DNA from: Gracilibacillus alcaliphilus
GTDB taxonomy: Bacteria; Bacillota; Bacilli; Bacillales; Amphibacillaceae
DNA: 64,000 bases
Direction of reading: 5' to 3'
NCBI RefSeq assembly: GCF_016909015.1
Contig: NZ_JAFBFA010000009.1
Span: 74,168 to 138,167 of the forward strand
Positions 36,519-45,753 of the stretch are shown in pieces. The notes beneath the pieces were generated by a model. That model saw only the letters and a list, made by a program, of their open reading frames with translations. It made no database searches and was not told the DNA's origin. The number at the start of each line of letters is the position of its first letter. Within the stretch, counting starts at the first letter, position 1. Made by a program: the position numbers and the translations under genes.

Positions 36519-36532
36519 GGATAGCGATTTCA
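36519..36532 (-). promoter_or_regulatory. Candidate cre site upstream of the third YesM/YesN pair
   Basis: The minus-strand reading TGAAATCGCTATCC agrees with the cre consensus at 13 of 14 positions and lies 56 bp ahead of the kinase start codon. Confidence 0.5.
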
Positions 36533-36740
36533 TAACATCCCAAATAAACTGTTAATTCGTAATAATCACCTTCTTATTTACATATCCCAGTTGTTTTAAA
36601 TTCGATAAAAAAAGACAGTTCCTCAATAACTGTGCTATAAATAGCAGATGAATTTATAATTATTCTTAATTATATAGGAGAGCTAAGAGAAAGCAAGATA
36701 CTTTTGTACATTTAACATAGTACATTTAGGGGACTTTATA

Positions 36741-36896
36741 GTGAGGGGTTACACATATGAAAAAATTAACCTAAAAAACAACAAGCTTTACATTCATAAA
36801 GTACTTTTAAATGATAAACACTGGTTCATTATAATGGACCTTCTCCACATCAAAGATAAAAAACTGCCTCAATTTGTCCATATAATCGATAACTAA
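36741..36896 (+). CDS. Possible 51-residue protein in an otherwise empty gap
   Basis: A GTG preceded by AGGGGA at eight bases opens a 51-codon frame ending at TAA. The product is basic and protein-like (KNNKLYIHKVLLNDKHWFII, then MDLLHIKDKKLPQF). A strong hairpin with a plus-strand T-run lies about 130 bp downstream. It is the only candidate gene in the 620-bp gap between the third kinase gene and the ROK kinase gene. Family not recognised; a chance ORF or remnant is possible. Confidence 0.35.
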   Translation: MRGYTYEKINLKNNKLYIHKVLLNDKHWFIIMDLLHIKDKKLPQFVHIIDN

Positions 36897-37021
36897 TCTA
36901 ACATAGTTCTAAATTAGGGAAGCGGGAACATTTGGGATTATTACATACGTATTTTGAATAGATCAGTACAAGTTTGGTACATGATGAGCTGTAATCAAGC
37001 TGAGTTGAGCCTTACGATTAG

Positions 37022-37056
37022 AAGGCCTCAAGCAAATAATACACTTGAGGCCTTTT
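37022..37056. terminator. Intrinsic terminator after the ROK kinase operon
   Basis: The stem AAGGCCTCAAG with its complement CTTGAGGCCTT and an 11-base loop lies about 30 bp past the stop of the ROK kinase gene. The T-run is better on the plus strand, so it may also terminate the small plus-strand ORF. Confidence 0.75.
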
Positions 37057-37084
37057 GCTGTTTGATTATTTAAACAGGACATTA

Positions 37085-38059
37085 CTATAGTTGCCCAAAT
37101 TCACCCGTTTTATGAAGCACAATATAGGCTGCGCCTATAATACCTGCATCATTACCTAATTTCGCAAGCTTTACCTCACACGTATCAACAATCCGTGGCA
37201 GTGCATACTTTTTCAAATAGTCATTTACAATAGCCAGCAGGTAGTCACCAGCTTTCGAAAGTCCTCCTCCAATCAATATTCTGGAAGGATTGATTACAGA
37301 GGCAGAATGTGCAAGTGCAAGTCCTAGAAGACCTAAAGCTCTTTCTATAATTCTATGGCTAGCTTCATCACCCTTTTTCGCCATATCAAAAACATCTTTC
37401 GCTTCCATAACTTGTTTTCTTCGTTGCCATTCCGCTAACCTCGCATCAGGATGTTCCTCTATATACGCTTCCACGGCTCTAACAATACCTGTTGCTGAAG
37501 CGATAGTATCCAGACAGCCGTTTCTTCCGCAATTACATAAATAGCCCTGTGGATCTACAGTTACATGGCCTATCTCCCCAGCCGTTCCATTAAAACCATT
37601 TAAGATCTCCCCATTGGCAATAACTCCGCTGCCAACTCCCGTGCCTAACGTTACAGCGATTAAGTTTTCAGCATTTTCTCCTGCTCCCAGCCAATTTTCT
37701 CCTAATGCTGCTAAGTTCGCATCATTCTCTACAAAAATAGGCAGCCTGGTCTTTTCACGAAGTTTTTCTTTGAGCGGAAACATTCTCCATCCTAAATTAA
37801 CAGCTTCATATACCAATCCTGATTGATTATCAACAAAGCCAGGAGCACCTATCCCGATACCCAACAGCTCATCCTGATTTATTTCCATGTCTGATAACTT
37901 TTCCAGAATTGAATTCCAAATATTATCTATTATATTTTCACCATTGTTACTGATATCTGAATGCACTTCCCATTTTTCTATGATATAACCCTGGTTATTT
38001 ATTAGACCGATTTTTGCTGTTGTTCCGCCTATATCTATCGCGATTATTGTTTTATCCAC
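37085..38059 (-). CDS. ROK-family sugar kinase (glucokinase-like)
   Basis: 324-residue cytoplasmic ATP-dependent kinase. Seen: phosphate-1 motif AIDIGGTTAKIGL, substrate segment VENDANLAALGE, GTGVGSGVI, and the ROK zinc-binding motif CNCGRNGCLDTIAS. There is no N-terminal helix-turn-helix, so it is an enzyme rather than a repressor. GTG start after AGGAGTG. As the last gene of the eight-gene operon it would phosphorylate the imported sugar or amino sugar before NagB acts; glucose, mannose or an N-substituted glucosamine are all possible. Confidence 0.9.
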   Translation of the reverse strand: MDKTIIAIDIGGTTAKIGLINNQGYIIEKWEVHSDISNNGENIIDNIWNSILEKLSDMEINQDELLGIGIGAPGFVDNQSGLVYEAVNLGWRMFPLKEKLREKTRLPIFVENDANLAALGENWLGAGENAENLIAVTLGTGVGSGVIANGEILNGFNGTAGEIGHVTVDPQGYLCNCGRNGCLDTIASATGIVRAVEAYIEEHPDARLAEWQRRKQVMEAKDVFDMAKKGDEASHRIIERALGLLGLALAHSASVINPSRILIGGGLSKAGDYLLAIVNDYLKKYALPRIVDTCEVKLAKLGNDAGIIGAAYIVLHKTGEFGQL

Positions 38060-38100
38060 ACATCTTGCACTCCTACTTCAATAATATTTTAAAATTTGTA

Positions 38101-38838
38101 TTAACGATAATCATTGGTTAATAAAGATGCAGCTTCTTCATCAATAATAAAAATTACATTATCGTGCTGTTGAAGAATAGAAGCTGGACAATCAGTGGAT
38201 AATGGCCCTTCAATAGTCTCTTTTACTGCTTGCGCCTTTCTTGTACCTGAAGCTGTTAATAAGATTGTTTCAGACTCGATAATATCAGCTAATCCTAAAG
38301 TCAGCATCTGAGTAGGTGCCTCATCCCGCGTTAAATGGTGGTAACCCATGGTACTTTGAATAGTAGATTCATCGCTATCTGCACAAAATAGCCTTTGATC
38401 AAATGATGTACCAGGTTCATTGGCTCCTAAATGACCGTTAACACCAAGCCCCACAATTTGTAAATCCCTCGGATATTGATGCAGCAGCTGGTTATAGCGC
38501 TTAATCTCACTTTGTAAATCTTCCAGACTTCCATCTAGTAATGCTTTTAACTTTGGTTGTTCTTTAATCAAATCATAGAATTTATTGTACATATAAGTAT
38601 ATACAGTAAAGGACTTGTCTCGTTCTGCTATATACTCATCTAAGTTCATAATGATCGCATCTTTTATCGATAATTCTCCATTATTAATCGCTTTAACTAA
38701 GAGTTCAAATGTTCCATCATAACTAGCTCCTGTAGTCGTATTAATAACAGCGTCCTTCTTCTTATCCAGAACGCTTTTAATTACCTCATAAGATTTTTGA
38801 GACATTTCTTCATAATTTTTTGTTTGAATGATTTTCAA
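38101..38838 (-). CDS. nagB: NagB-like glucosamine-6-phosphate deaminase/isomerase
   Basis: 245 residues, standard for the family. The motifs INTTTGASYDGTFELL (phosphate loop region), MNLDEYI and GLGVNGHLGANEPGTSFD mark the NagB family, which converts glucosamine 6-phosphate to fructose 6-phosphate and ammonia. A second copy at 50651-51376 shares these blocks. There is no NagA deacetylase gene beside it; the neighbours are an M81 hydrolase, a TIM-barrel isomerase and a dehydrogenase, so the substrate may be a modified amino sugar. TTG start after GAGGTG. Confidence 0.88.
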   Translation of the reverse strand: MKIIQTKNYEEMSQKSYEVIKSVLDKKKDAVINTTTGASYDGTFELLVKAINNGELSIKDAIIMNLDEYIAERDKSFTVYTYMYNKFYDLIKEQPKLKALLDGSLEDLQSEIKRYNQLLHQYPRDLQIVGLGVNGHLGANEPGTSFDQRLFCADSDESTIQSTMGYHHLTRDEAPTQMLTLGLADIIESETILLTASGTRKAQAVKETIEGPLSTDCPASILQQHDNVIFIIDEEAASLLTNDYR

Positions 38839-38855
38839 TTTATTTCACCTCATAT

Positions 38856-40277
38856 TTAAATTAATGTTATATTTGATTTTTGATGCTTGTAATTTAAATT
38901 CTTAATATTTAAAAAAGTAGCTCCTGGGGTCATAGCAAGGATAGACAGTTTCGCTATCTCACTTAATTCATCAAATAAATAACCTTGTTTGACAACAACA
39001 ACGTCATATTCTTCTATGTGAAGCCCAGCTCTTGTAAAATGATTTAATGTAATGAACGATTCCGCTCTATTGGCTACCGCCACATCTAAATTCCCAATGG
39101 AAACTGTACAAACATCACCTACTTTGTCATCCGTAGCATTTAAATAGCCTAATAGATCACCTTTTGCTTTTAACTTTCCCTTCACCAAGACTTTTTGTGT
39201 ATCCTTATCATTATTAATGCCTATACTTAACTCAACAGGTTCATTAATTTCCTTACTGTTCAGCAGTTGATAGGCCTCTTTATCATAAATAGCAGAAATT
39301 AGTACCTTCTTTTCTCCCAATTCTGAATGATGAAAAAGTTCCAATAAATTAGTGTTCATACCTGTTGCTCCAGCAGTAGTGTTATCTCCAGAATCTGATA
39401 TAAACACAGGGTTTTGATCAGCCTGCAGCGCTTTAAGAACCGCCTCCTCAGGTGATAGATCCAGAGCACAGAAGGTAAACTGTTCCACTCTTTCCATAAT
39501 GAAATTCTCCAGCTCAATCGCTTTCTCATCGGCATATTCTTTGTATTTGGCACTTTTGGGAATAACAAATATCGATGTGGAAGTATTTTCCGAATCACTC
39601 CAAGCATGACTCAAGAAAAATGAAGCTGACATAATTTTTTCATCGGCTTCTATCTCCTTTATTTTGTTGAAGATTGACTTTAACGGTTCTTGGCTTCCCA
39701 GTGCCTTCTCACCACAAATAATTAATGGCATTTTAATAAAAGCTGGCTGAAGGATTTCTCTTTGTTCCACTACATCTAATAAATATTTCGCCGTTAAGGC
39801 CTCTATTTCCGATTGATCTACATGAGGGACCGTTTTGTACGAACAAACAATATTTACGTACTTGTATAAATCGGCAGCATTATTTGCATGAATATCTAAC
39901 GTAAGAGAGAGCGGAATATCATTACCTACAAGAGATCTTACTTCCTTTAATAATGCTAATTCTCCTGAACCTATCCCTTCAACAACCATGGATCCATGAA
40001 GGTGTAGCCAAATTCCATCAATATCAGGCTCATTCTTTATAGCAGAGAGTATCTTCTCCGAAAAATAATCAAAAGCCCGTTGGGTCACAGTTCCTGAAGA
40101 TAAGGCAGTTGCATAGATACTTGGAATGATTTCTACACCGGCATTTTTAAATACTTCTGTACTTCCCAATCGCTGAAGGCAGTCCTCCCCTTCAATAATG
40201 ACAAAATCCTCAACATTTGTACTAAAAGGATTAAAAGTATTGGTTTCGTGATATAGACAACCTACTAAAACTTTCAA
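38856..40277 (-). CDS. M81-family metallohydrolase (MlrC-like)
   Basis: 473 residues. The opening LVGCLYHETNTFNPF, the WLHLHGSMVVEG motif, and SLTLDIHANNA with later ISDSGDNTTAGATG and VVVVKQGYLFDEL are typical of M81/MlrC proteins, named after the microcystin-degrading enzyme but mostly of unknown substrate. It is a likely metal-dependent amidase. TTG start after AAGGAGG. It sits between the TIM-barrel isomerase and the NagB-like gene in a sugar operon, so it may hydrolyse an amide on an amino sugar, which is inference. Confidence 0.88.
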   Translation of the reverse strand: MKVLVGCLYHETNTFNPFSTNVEDFVIIEGEDCLQRLGSTEVFKNAGVEIIPSIYATALSSGTVTQRAFDYFSEKILSAIKNEPDIDGIWLHLHGSMVVEGIGSGELALLKEVRSLVGNDIPLSLTLDIHANNAADLYKYVNIVCSYKTVPHVDQSEIEALTAKYLLDVVEQREILQPAFIKMPLIICGEKALGSQEPLKSIFNKIKEIEADEKIMSASFFLSHAWSDSENTSTSIFVIPKSAKYKEYADEKAIELENFIMERVEQFTFCALDLSPEEAVLKALQADQNPVFISDSGDNTTAGATGMNTNLLELFHHSELGEKKVLISAIYDKEAYQLLNSKEINEPVELSIGINNDKDTQKVLVKGKLKAKGDLLGYLNATDDKVGDVCTVSIGNLDVAVANRAESFITLNHFTRAGLHIEEYDVVVVKQGYLFDELSEIAKLSILAMTPGATFLNIKNLNYKHQKSNITLI

Positions 40278-40305
40278 GTTATTACCTCCTTCACACTGTA
40301 ATAGA

Positions 40306-41151
40306 TTAGATACCTGCTTTATTAAATATATACTCCATTGCCTCTTTAGACTTTTTCGCTAATTCAGCACTTGATTCTGTTGGTTCATGAATCGTTAAAA
40401 TCTCTTGAGATACTATTCCTTGGTAGTTTATATGCTGTAATGCCTTTAAAAAACCTACTAAATCAATAGCTCCCTCACCAGGAAACAATCTATCATTATC
40501 CAACACTTCTTCTCTTGGAATATCTTTGGCATCATTTATATGGACATACGCAATTTGTTCTGGTTTCAGTAACTTAATATCTTTAACCGTACCCTCGATT
40601 GTATGCCAGTGAATACTATCAAGTACTATTCCGACATTCGGTTCACCTATCAGGTCAATCCATTCCAGCGTAGATTGAATATCCCATATAAATGGATACT
40701 TCCATTTATTTCGCAAATGAACAGGGCCGACAAATTCTAAAGCTAACGTAATATCATATTGTTTTAGAAGATTGGCGCAAACCCTTAAGCGATTTGTTAA
40801 TTTAATCAGATAGGCTGCCGGATATTCGTCGGTAGATGGAAAAAAGAAAGTGAAAAATGTTGTACAGCCTAGTTTATTCGCTATCATTGCACTTTCGATC
40901 AAATCAGTCATAGACTGTTGAAAGTTTTTATCTGATGTTCGCCAGTTAACAGGTAAGGAAACGGAACCAAGCTTGATATTATTTACCTTCAAAAAATCCC
41001 TAGCTTCATTTTCGCCCTTTTCTTCAACAAACACCTTTAAATCTGTAAAATCTGTATCTACAGCATCAAATCCATTCGTGGAAGCTAGAATAATTAATTC
41101 TTCTAAGTTTTGAACATTATCTAGCCCTGCCTTGCCTATCCCTTTTAACAA
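40306..41151 (-). CDS. Sugar phosphate isomerase/epimerase-like TIM barrel
   Basis: 281-residue xylose-isomerase-like TIM-barrel protein. Visible metal-site strands: ALEFVGP, GIVLDSIHWH, YVHINDAKD and GIVSQEILT, in the usual order for this family (Glu, Asp/His, His, Glu). TTG start after GGGAGGAG. It follows a Gfo/Idh dehydrogenase, a very frequent pairing in pathways that oxidise and epimerise polyols, inosose or modified sugars. Confidence 0.88.
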   Translation of the reverse strand: MLKGIGKAGLDNVQNLEELIILASTNGFDAVDTDFTDLKVFVEEKGENEARDFLKVNNIKLGSVSLPVNWRTSDKNFQQSMTDLIESAMIANKLGCTTFFTFFFPSTDEYPAAYLIKLTNRLRVCANLLKQYDITLALEFVGPVHLRNKWKYPFIWDIQSTLEWIDLIGEPNVGIVLDSIHWHTIEGTVKDIKLLKPEQIAYVHINDAKDIPREEVLDNDRLFPGEGAIDLVGFLKALQHINYQGIVSQEILTIHEPTESSAELAKKSKEAMEYIFNKAGI

Positions 41152-41171
41152 TGTAACTCCTCCCTGCTAAT

Positions 41172-42233
41172 CTACTTTATTTTTACAGCCTCACCTGTAT
41201 AAGATGATTCATATAATGCATCGATAATTTGCTGCAATATCACGCCCTCCTCCGGCTTACTAATCGGGGTATCCTTATTTAAACAGCCATTTACAAATCG
41301 TTCGAATTCTAATTCATAATAATCTTTATCTTCTAAATAAGGTGTGTGAATATCGATAAGTGAACCGTGTTTTTCTTGATATATCTGTACAGGAAAAACA
41401 TCAGCTCCTCCTTTATCCCCCATTAAAGATACTTGCATGGTCTCGTCCTTTTGGACATTTGCAGCAAAAGCTGTTTCCAGTATAATAGAAGCGCCATTTT
41501 TAAATATAATCATACCTCGCCCCATATCTTCTACAGAGAAGTTCTCCCAATCCCATTCTCCCATGAGTCCTACACCTTTTCTGTTACCCAGTTTTTGATA
41601 CGTTTTACCTAAAACCATATCAGGTTCTGGATATCCCATTAGGTAAAGGGTGGTATCTAACATATGGACACCAATATCAATGATAGATCCTCCACCTTGT
41701 AATTCTTTATTGGTAAAAACACCCCAACCCGGTATTCCCCTTCTTCTCACCGCAACGGACTTAGCCGCATAAATATCACCTAATTCATTATTCTCAATGA
41801 ACCGTTTAATTGCTTGCACCTCATTAGAATGTCTGTAATGAAACCCATAGGTTAGAATCTTTCCTGCTGTTTTTGCAGCATTAGCCATTTCTTTAGCTTC
41901 CTGAACGTTTATCGCTGGTGGTTTTTCACAAATGACATGACATCCAGCATGTAAAGCATAAATAGTTGCTTCTGCATGAAATTTATTAGGAACACATACA
42001 CTCACAGCCTCAATATCTGCATTATCAATCATTTCTTTAAAATCACTAAAATATTTTTTGATATGATATTTTTCCGAGCAAGCTTTTGCTCTCTCCATAC
42101 TCACGTCACACACTGCAGCAATCTCTACCGTTTTATGAAGCTTTAAATAATTAGGAATATGAACACCTTGTGCAATTCCCCCGCAGCCAATTATACCAAC
42201 CTTTAATTTCGTCAACCTCAACACTCCAATCAT
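41172..42233 (-). CDS. Gfo/Idh/MocA-family oxidoreductase
   Basis: 353 residues with a complete Rossmann motif VGIIGCGGIAQGVHIPNY, the CEKPPAINVQEA signature (EKP), and the catalytic region GGGSIIDIGVHMLDTTLYL with the expected Asp and His. ATG 42233 overlaps poorly with AAAGG; TTG 42215 after GGAG is an alternative start. NAD(P)-dependent dehydrogenase of a sugar or polyol. It lies between the importer and the isomerase gene, so it likely acts early on the imported compound. Confidence 0.9.
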   Translation of the reverse strand: MIGVLRLTKLKVGIIGCGGIAQGVHIPNYLKLHKTVEIAAVCDVSMERAKACSEKYHIKKYFSDFKEMIDNADIEAVSVCVPNKFHAEATIYALHAGCHVICEKPPAINVQEAKEMANAAKTAGKILTYGFHYRHSNEVQAIKRFIENNELGDIYAAKSVAVRRRGIPGWGVFTNKELQGGGSIIDIGVHMLDTTLYLMGYPEPDMVLGKTYQKLGNRKGVGLMGEWDWENFSVEDMGRGMIIFKNGASIILETAFAANVQKDETMQVSLMGDKGGADVFPVQIYQEKHGSLIDIHTPYLEDKDYYELEFERFVNGCLNKDTPISKPEEGVILQQIIDALYESSYTGEAVKIK

Positions 42234-42239
42234 TAATCA

Positions 42240-43058
42240 CTAACCTTTAACAGATCCTGCTAATAAACCTTTTATAAAAAAGCGGCCAGCTAAAATATAT
42301 ATAAGCATAGTTGGTATTGCAGCAAATAAGGCACCTGCCATTTGAACATTCCATTCTACCACTTGACTACCTGATAGATTTTGCAGTGCAACCATTACCG
42401 GATGCTGTCCATGACCAGTGATCGTAATAGCAAATAAAAACTCATTCCAAATATTTGTGAACTGCCAAATCCCTACTACTACAAAAGACGTTATGGATAA
42501 AGGGAACACTACTTTAAAATAAGTTTTAAAAAAGCCTGCTCCATCCATTTGTGACGCTTCGATTAAGGCGTGAGGAATCGTTGCATAAAAGTTTCTAAAC
42601 ATTAATGTTGTCATTGGCAAACCATACACAATGTGCACCAAGACTAAACCAGTAATCGTATTGTAAAGCCCCATACTATCAATGGTTTGAATCAATGGAA
42701 TTAAAATACTTTGATACGGAATAAACATACCTAACAACAAGAAATTAAAAAACACTTCTGAGCCTTTAAATTTCCATTTTGACAGTGCATAACCATTAAT
42801 AGACCCTAATAATGCTGAAATCAACGTTGCAGGTATCACCATTTTAAAACTATTCCATAAATTTGGAGCTAATTCACTAATCGCTTGAACAAAACTGCTG
42901 AAATTAATATTTGCTGGCAATGACCACATTGTTAGTACAGAAACCTCACTAAACGGCTTCAATGCTGTAACAATTAATACATAGAATGGTGATACAAAAA
43001 TAATACTCATGACAATTAATATGAAATATACGGGTGTATTCGCTAATACTCTAGGCAT
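42240..43058 (-). CDS. Sugar ABC transporter permease (MalG type)
   Basis: 272 residues, six helices, coupling loop LIEASQMDGAGFFKTYFKVVFPLS and C-terminal FFIKGLLAGSVKG, standard for the second permease of CUT1 importers. It directly follows the other permease gene. Confidence 0.93.
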   Translation of the reverse strand: MPRVLANTPVYFILIVMSIIFVSPFYVLIVTALKPFSEVSVLTMWSLPANINFSSFVQAISELAPNLWNSFKMVIPATLISALLGSINGYALSKWKFKGSEVFFNFLLLGMFIPYQSILIPLIQTIDSMGLYNTITGLVLVHIVYGLPMTTLMFRNFYATIPHALIEASQMDGAGFFKTYFKVVFPLSITSFVVVGIWQFTNIWNEFLFAITITGHGQHPVMVALQNLSGSQVVEWNVQMAGALFAAIPTMLIYILAGRFFIKGLLAGSVKG

Positions 43059-44003
43059 CTAAGCATCTTCCTTTCGTCTAAACATATATGGAATGACAAA
43101 CACCATAACCATAAACAACATAACGATGGAAATAGCAGCACCCTCCGCATAGAAATTACTTTTGAATGTAGCCTCATACATGTAGATAGCAGGCATGTCC
43201 GTTACAAAGTTCGGTCCGGATCCTGTCATAGTGTAAACTAAATCAAAGATTTTAAGTGATATTTGTAACATCATTAGTACTATTCCATATGTAATTGGTT
43301 TCAATTGTGGAAGTATGACTTTCGTATAGGTTTTCCATTTACTAGCCCCATCCATTAAAGCTGCTTCTCGAACTTCTTGAGGGATCCCACTAAGACCTGC
43401 CATATACATCGCCAATGAGAATCCCGTCATTTGCCAAATCGCAGCAATCAAGACTGCAATTAACCCAATAGGCAGTCCAAACTCTATTTTAAAAAGAGAC
43501 CAGCCCGGTAAAATTGTTGTATCTGTATACCAGCCAGGCGATACGCCAAATTTTTGCAGAAATATATTAACACCTGATTCAGGGTTAAAGATCCACCTCC
43601 AAGCCACACCAGTTACAACAAATGACATGGCCATCGGAAACATAAAAATATTTCGGAATAACCATTTTCCTCTAATGTTTTGTTCTAATAGGATGGCTAA
43701 AAATTGCCCCATCAAAGTTACACCTAAGATAAATAACAAGGAAAAGAAAATCATATTTCGAATATCTGATTGAAAACGAAATGATTGAAATAACTGTATA
43801 TAATTTTGCAATCCATTAAAAGACAAATCTGGTGCAATTGAATTCCAATTACTGAAAGATACAAGCCCTGTCCAACCGATAAATACATATACAAACACAG
43901 AAACAAATATAATAGATGGTAATACAACTAATAAAGATATATTTCTGACCATGAAGGATTTAAACCTTTCATAGACACCTTTTTTATCTGTGTGATCATT
44001 CAA
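43059..44003 (-). CDS. Sugar ABC transporter permease (MalF type)
   Basis: 314 residues, six helices, with the coupling loop VREAALMDGASKWKTYTKVILPQLKPI. It begins 86 bp after the binding-protein gene and forms the channel with the following permease. No ATPase gene is present in the operon. Confidence 0.93.
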   Translation of the reverse strand: MNDHTDKKGVYERFKSFMVRNISLLVVLPSIIFVSVFVYVFIGWTGLVSFSNWNSIAPDLSFNGLQNYIQLFQSFRFQSDIRNMIFFSLLFILGVTLMGQFLAILLEQNIRGKWLFRNIFMFPMAMSFVVTGVAWRWIFNPESGVNIFLQKFGVSPGWYTDTTILPGWSLFKIEFGLPIGLIAVLIAAIWQMTGFSLAMYMAGLSGIPQEVREAALMDGASKWKTYTKVILPQLKPITYGIVLMMLQISLKIFDLVYTMTGSGPNFVTDMPAIYMYEATFKSNFYAEGAAISIVMLFMVMVFVIPYMFRRKEDA

Positions 44004-44089
44004 TTACATTCCACCTCCCTAATCTCATCCTCCATCCCATTAAAGGATGTGGTGGCAGTGATTATTACTGCCACCTATACACATGTCAG

Positions 44090-45394
44090 TTACTCTTGTA
44101 ATAAGGACTTTGCTTCTTCTAGAGAATTAATTAACATGTCTGGATCTCTCTGTGTAACAAACGTATTAATAGCATCGTCGACCCTGCTCAAAAAGCCTGC
44201 CGGCACAGGTGATCCTCCTGCCAAACTTAAATTTAATTCTAAATTTTTAAAATCTTCTGCAGCGCTTTGAGAATATTCACTAAAATCAGATACATCAATA
44301 TCTGTTCTTGCTGGTATCGATCCTTTTAGTTGATTAAATTCGGCTTGTGCTTCAGCAGATCCTAAATATGCTAAAAATCCCTCTGCTTCTTCGGCATTCT
44401 CTACCCCAGTTGGATAACCCATCGAATCGTTGACAATGTTAAAGATATCCTCTGTACCAGGAGCAGCAACCCAGCCAAAATCCTCATTGGCAACTAAGTC
44501 CCTGCTCATGAAAAAGCCTGATGCCCAATCTCCCATAATCAACATCGCCGCTTCATCACTAGCTACTAAATCTGCTGCGTCTTGCCAATCTAGAGAACTA
44601 TGGTTTTCATTTGTATAATCTAACATTCTTGAAAATGTATTTACTGCACTTCTTATTTTTGCTGTGTCAAAATCTTCATTCCCTGTCCATAGTGCTGAAA
44701 AATCCTCTGCCCCCAATTCATTTAATAAAGCCATTTCAAATAGTAAAGTAGACCACCTTGGATTTTGATCTCCTAATGCTAATGGAATGATCCCCTTACT
44801 TTGAAGTGTATCTGCTATCTCAAAAAAATCAGCAAATGTCTTCGGCGGCTCTATACCATTGTCATCAAATATTTTCTTGTTATACCAAATCATATTATTG
44901 CGATGAACATTCATCGGAATACCGTAAATTTCACCATCTATTGTATTCATATCAATGATTGTTTCTGGAAAAACGTCGCGCCAGCCATTCTCTTCGTATA
45001 AATCATTTAAAGATTGTAAGTAATCTCCTTCTTGCCATCTTAATAAATCAAATCCACCTTGTGCTTGAAATACTGCTGGCGGTTCTCCCCCCTGCAGACG
45101 CGAAGACAAAACAGCTTGCGAGTTTGAACCTCCCCCTCCAGCGACTGCTGCATTCACAATTTCTATATTTGGCTCTTCTTCACCAAACCCGTCAATTACC
45201 GCGTTCAGCGCCTCCGCTTCTCCACCAGATGTCCACCAGCTTAATATTTCTAATTCAGTGGTACCGCTTCCATTATTTTCACTATCTGAATTATCATTTT
45301 GGTTAGCACTATTACTTTCATCAGATCCGCAAGCAGTTAATAACAACACAAATAACAACAATACTGAACTAGCGTAGATTAATTTTAATTTCAT
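44090..45394 (-). CDS. Sugar ABC transporter substrate-binding lipoprotein
   Basis: 434 residues with a lipoprotein signal peptide (LLLTAC, Cys22) and an Asn/Ser/Asp-rich linker (NSANQNDNSDSENNGSG) that lifts the domain off the membrane. The body reads as a family 1 binding protein: ILSWWTSGGEAEALNAVIDG, RLQGGEPPAVFQAQGGFDLL and GMYG-type segments. First gene of an eight-gene operon to 37085; the divergent ROK repressor is its probable regulator. The ligand is likely an amino sugar derivative, from the nagB and kinase genes downstream. Confidence 0.92.
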   Translation of the reverse strand: MKLKLIYASSVLLLFVLLLTACGSDESNSANQNDNSDSENNGSGTTELEILSWWTSGGEAEALNAVIDGFGEEEPNIEIVNAAVAGGGGSNSQAVLSSRLQGGEPPAVFQAQGGFDLLRWQEGDYLQSLNDLYEENGWRDVFPETIIDMNTIDGEIYGIPMNVHRNNMIWYNKKIFDDNGIEPPKTFADFFEIADTLQSKGIIPLALGDQNPRWSTLLFEMALLNELGAEDFSALWTGNEDFDTAKIRSAVNTFSRMLDYTNENHSSLDWQDAADLVASDEAAMLIMGDWASGFFMSRDLVANEDFGWVAAPGTEDIFNIVNDSMGYPTGVENAEEAEGFLAYLGSAEAQAEFNQLKGSIPARTDIDVSDFSEYSQSAAEDFKNLELNLSLAGGSPVPAGFLSRVDDAINTFVTQRDPDMLINSLEEAKSLLQE

Positions 45395-45679
45395 CCATCT
45401 TCCCCCTATTTTTTATGAATAATCACGTTATTACACCCTACTTAGATATACGATACGGCTACACCTCCTCATTTCACGGATTCATATATCGCAAATAAAT
45501 CATCGATATATTTAAACTTAATTTACAATATAAACTTATTAATAGCAAATAGGTTGTCAGAAACCTTAACAAAATACTTTGTATCATGTTTTTTAACCGT
45601 AATTAATAACCTTAATTTAAAAATGATGTTATCATAATATTCAGAAAATTACAATATACTTTTTTATTTTCTACTAATT
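45395..45679. other. Divergent regulatory region, very A+T-rich
   Basis: It separates the importer operon (minus) from the ROK repressor gene (plus). Several imperfect repeats, for example AGGTT at 45551 and AACCT about 10 bases later, could be repressor contacts, but none is convincing. No ORF. Confidence 0.4.
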
Positions 45680-45708
45680 TTGTATTTAACACTAAAAATT
45701 GCTATAAT
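45680..45708 (+). promoter_or_regulatory. Promoter of the ROK repressor gene
   Basis: TTGTAT (45680-45685), 17-bp spacer, TATAAT (45703-45708), with TG at 45700-45701 forming an extended -10. It lies about 46 bp ahead of the start codon. Confidence 0.75.
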
Positions 45709-45753
45709 TATATACAATATTTTTAAACTGACAATGTAAGGGGGACAATAAAT

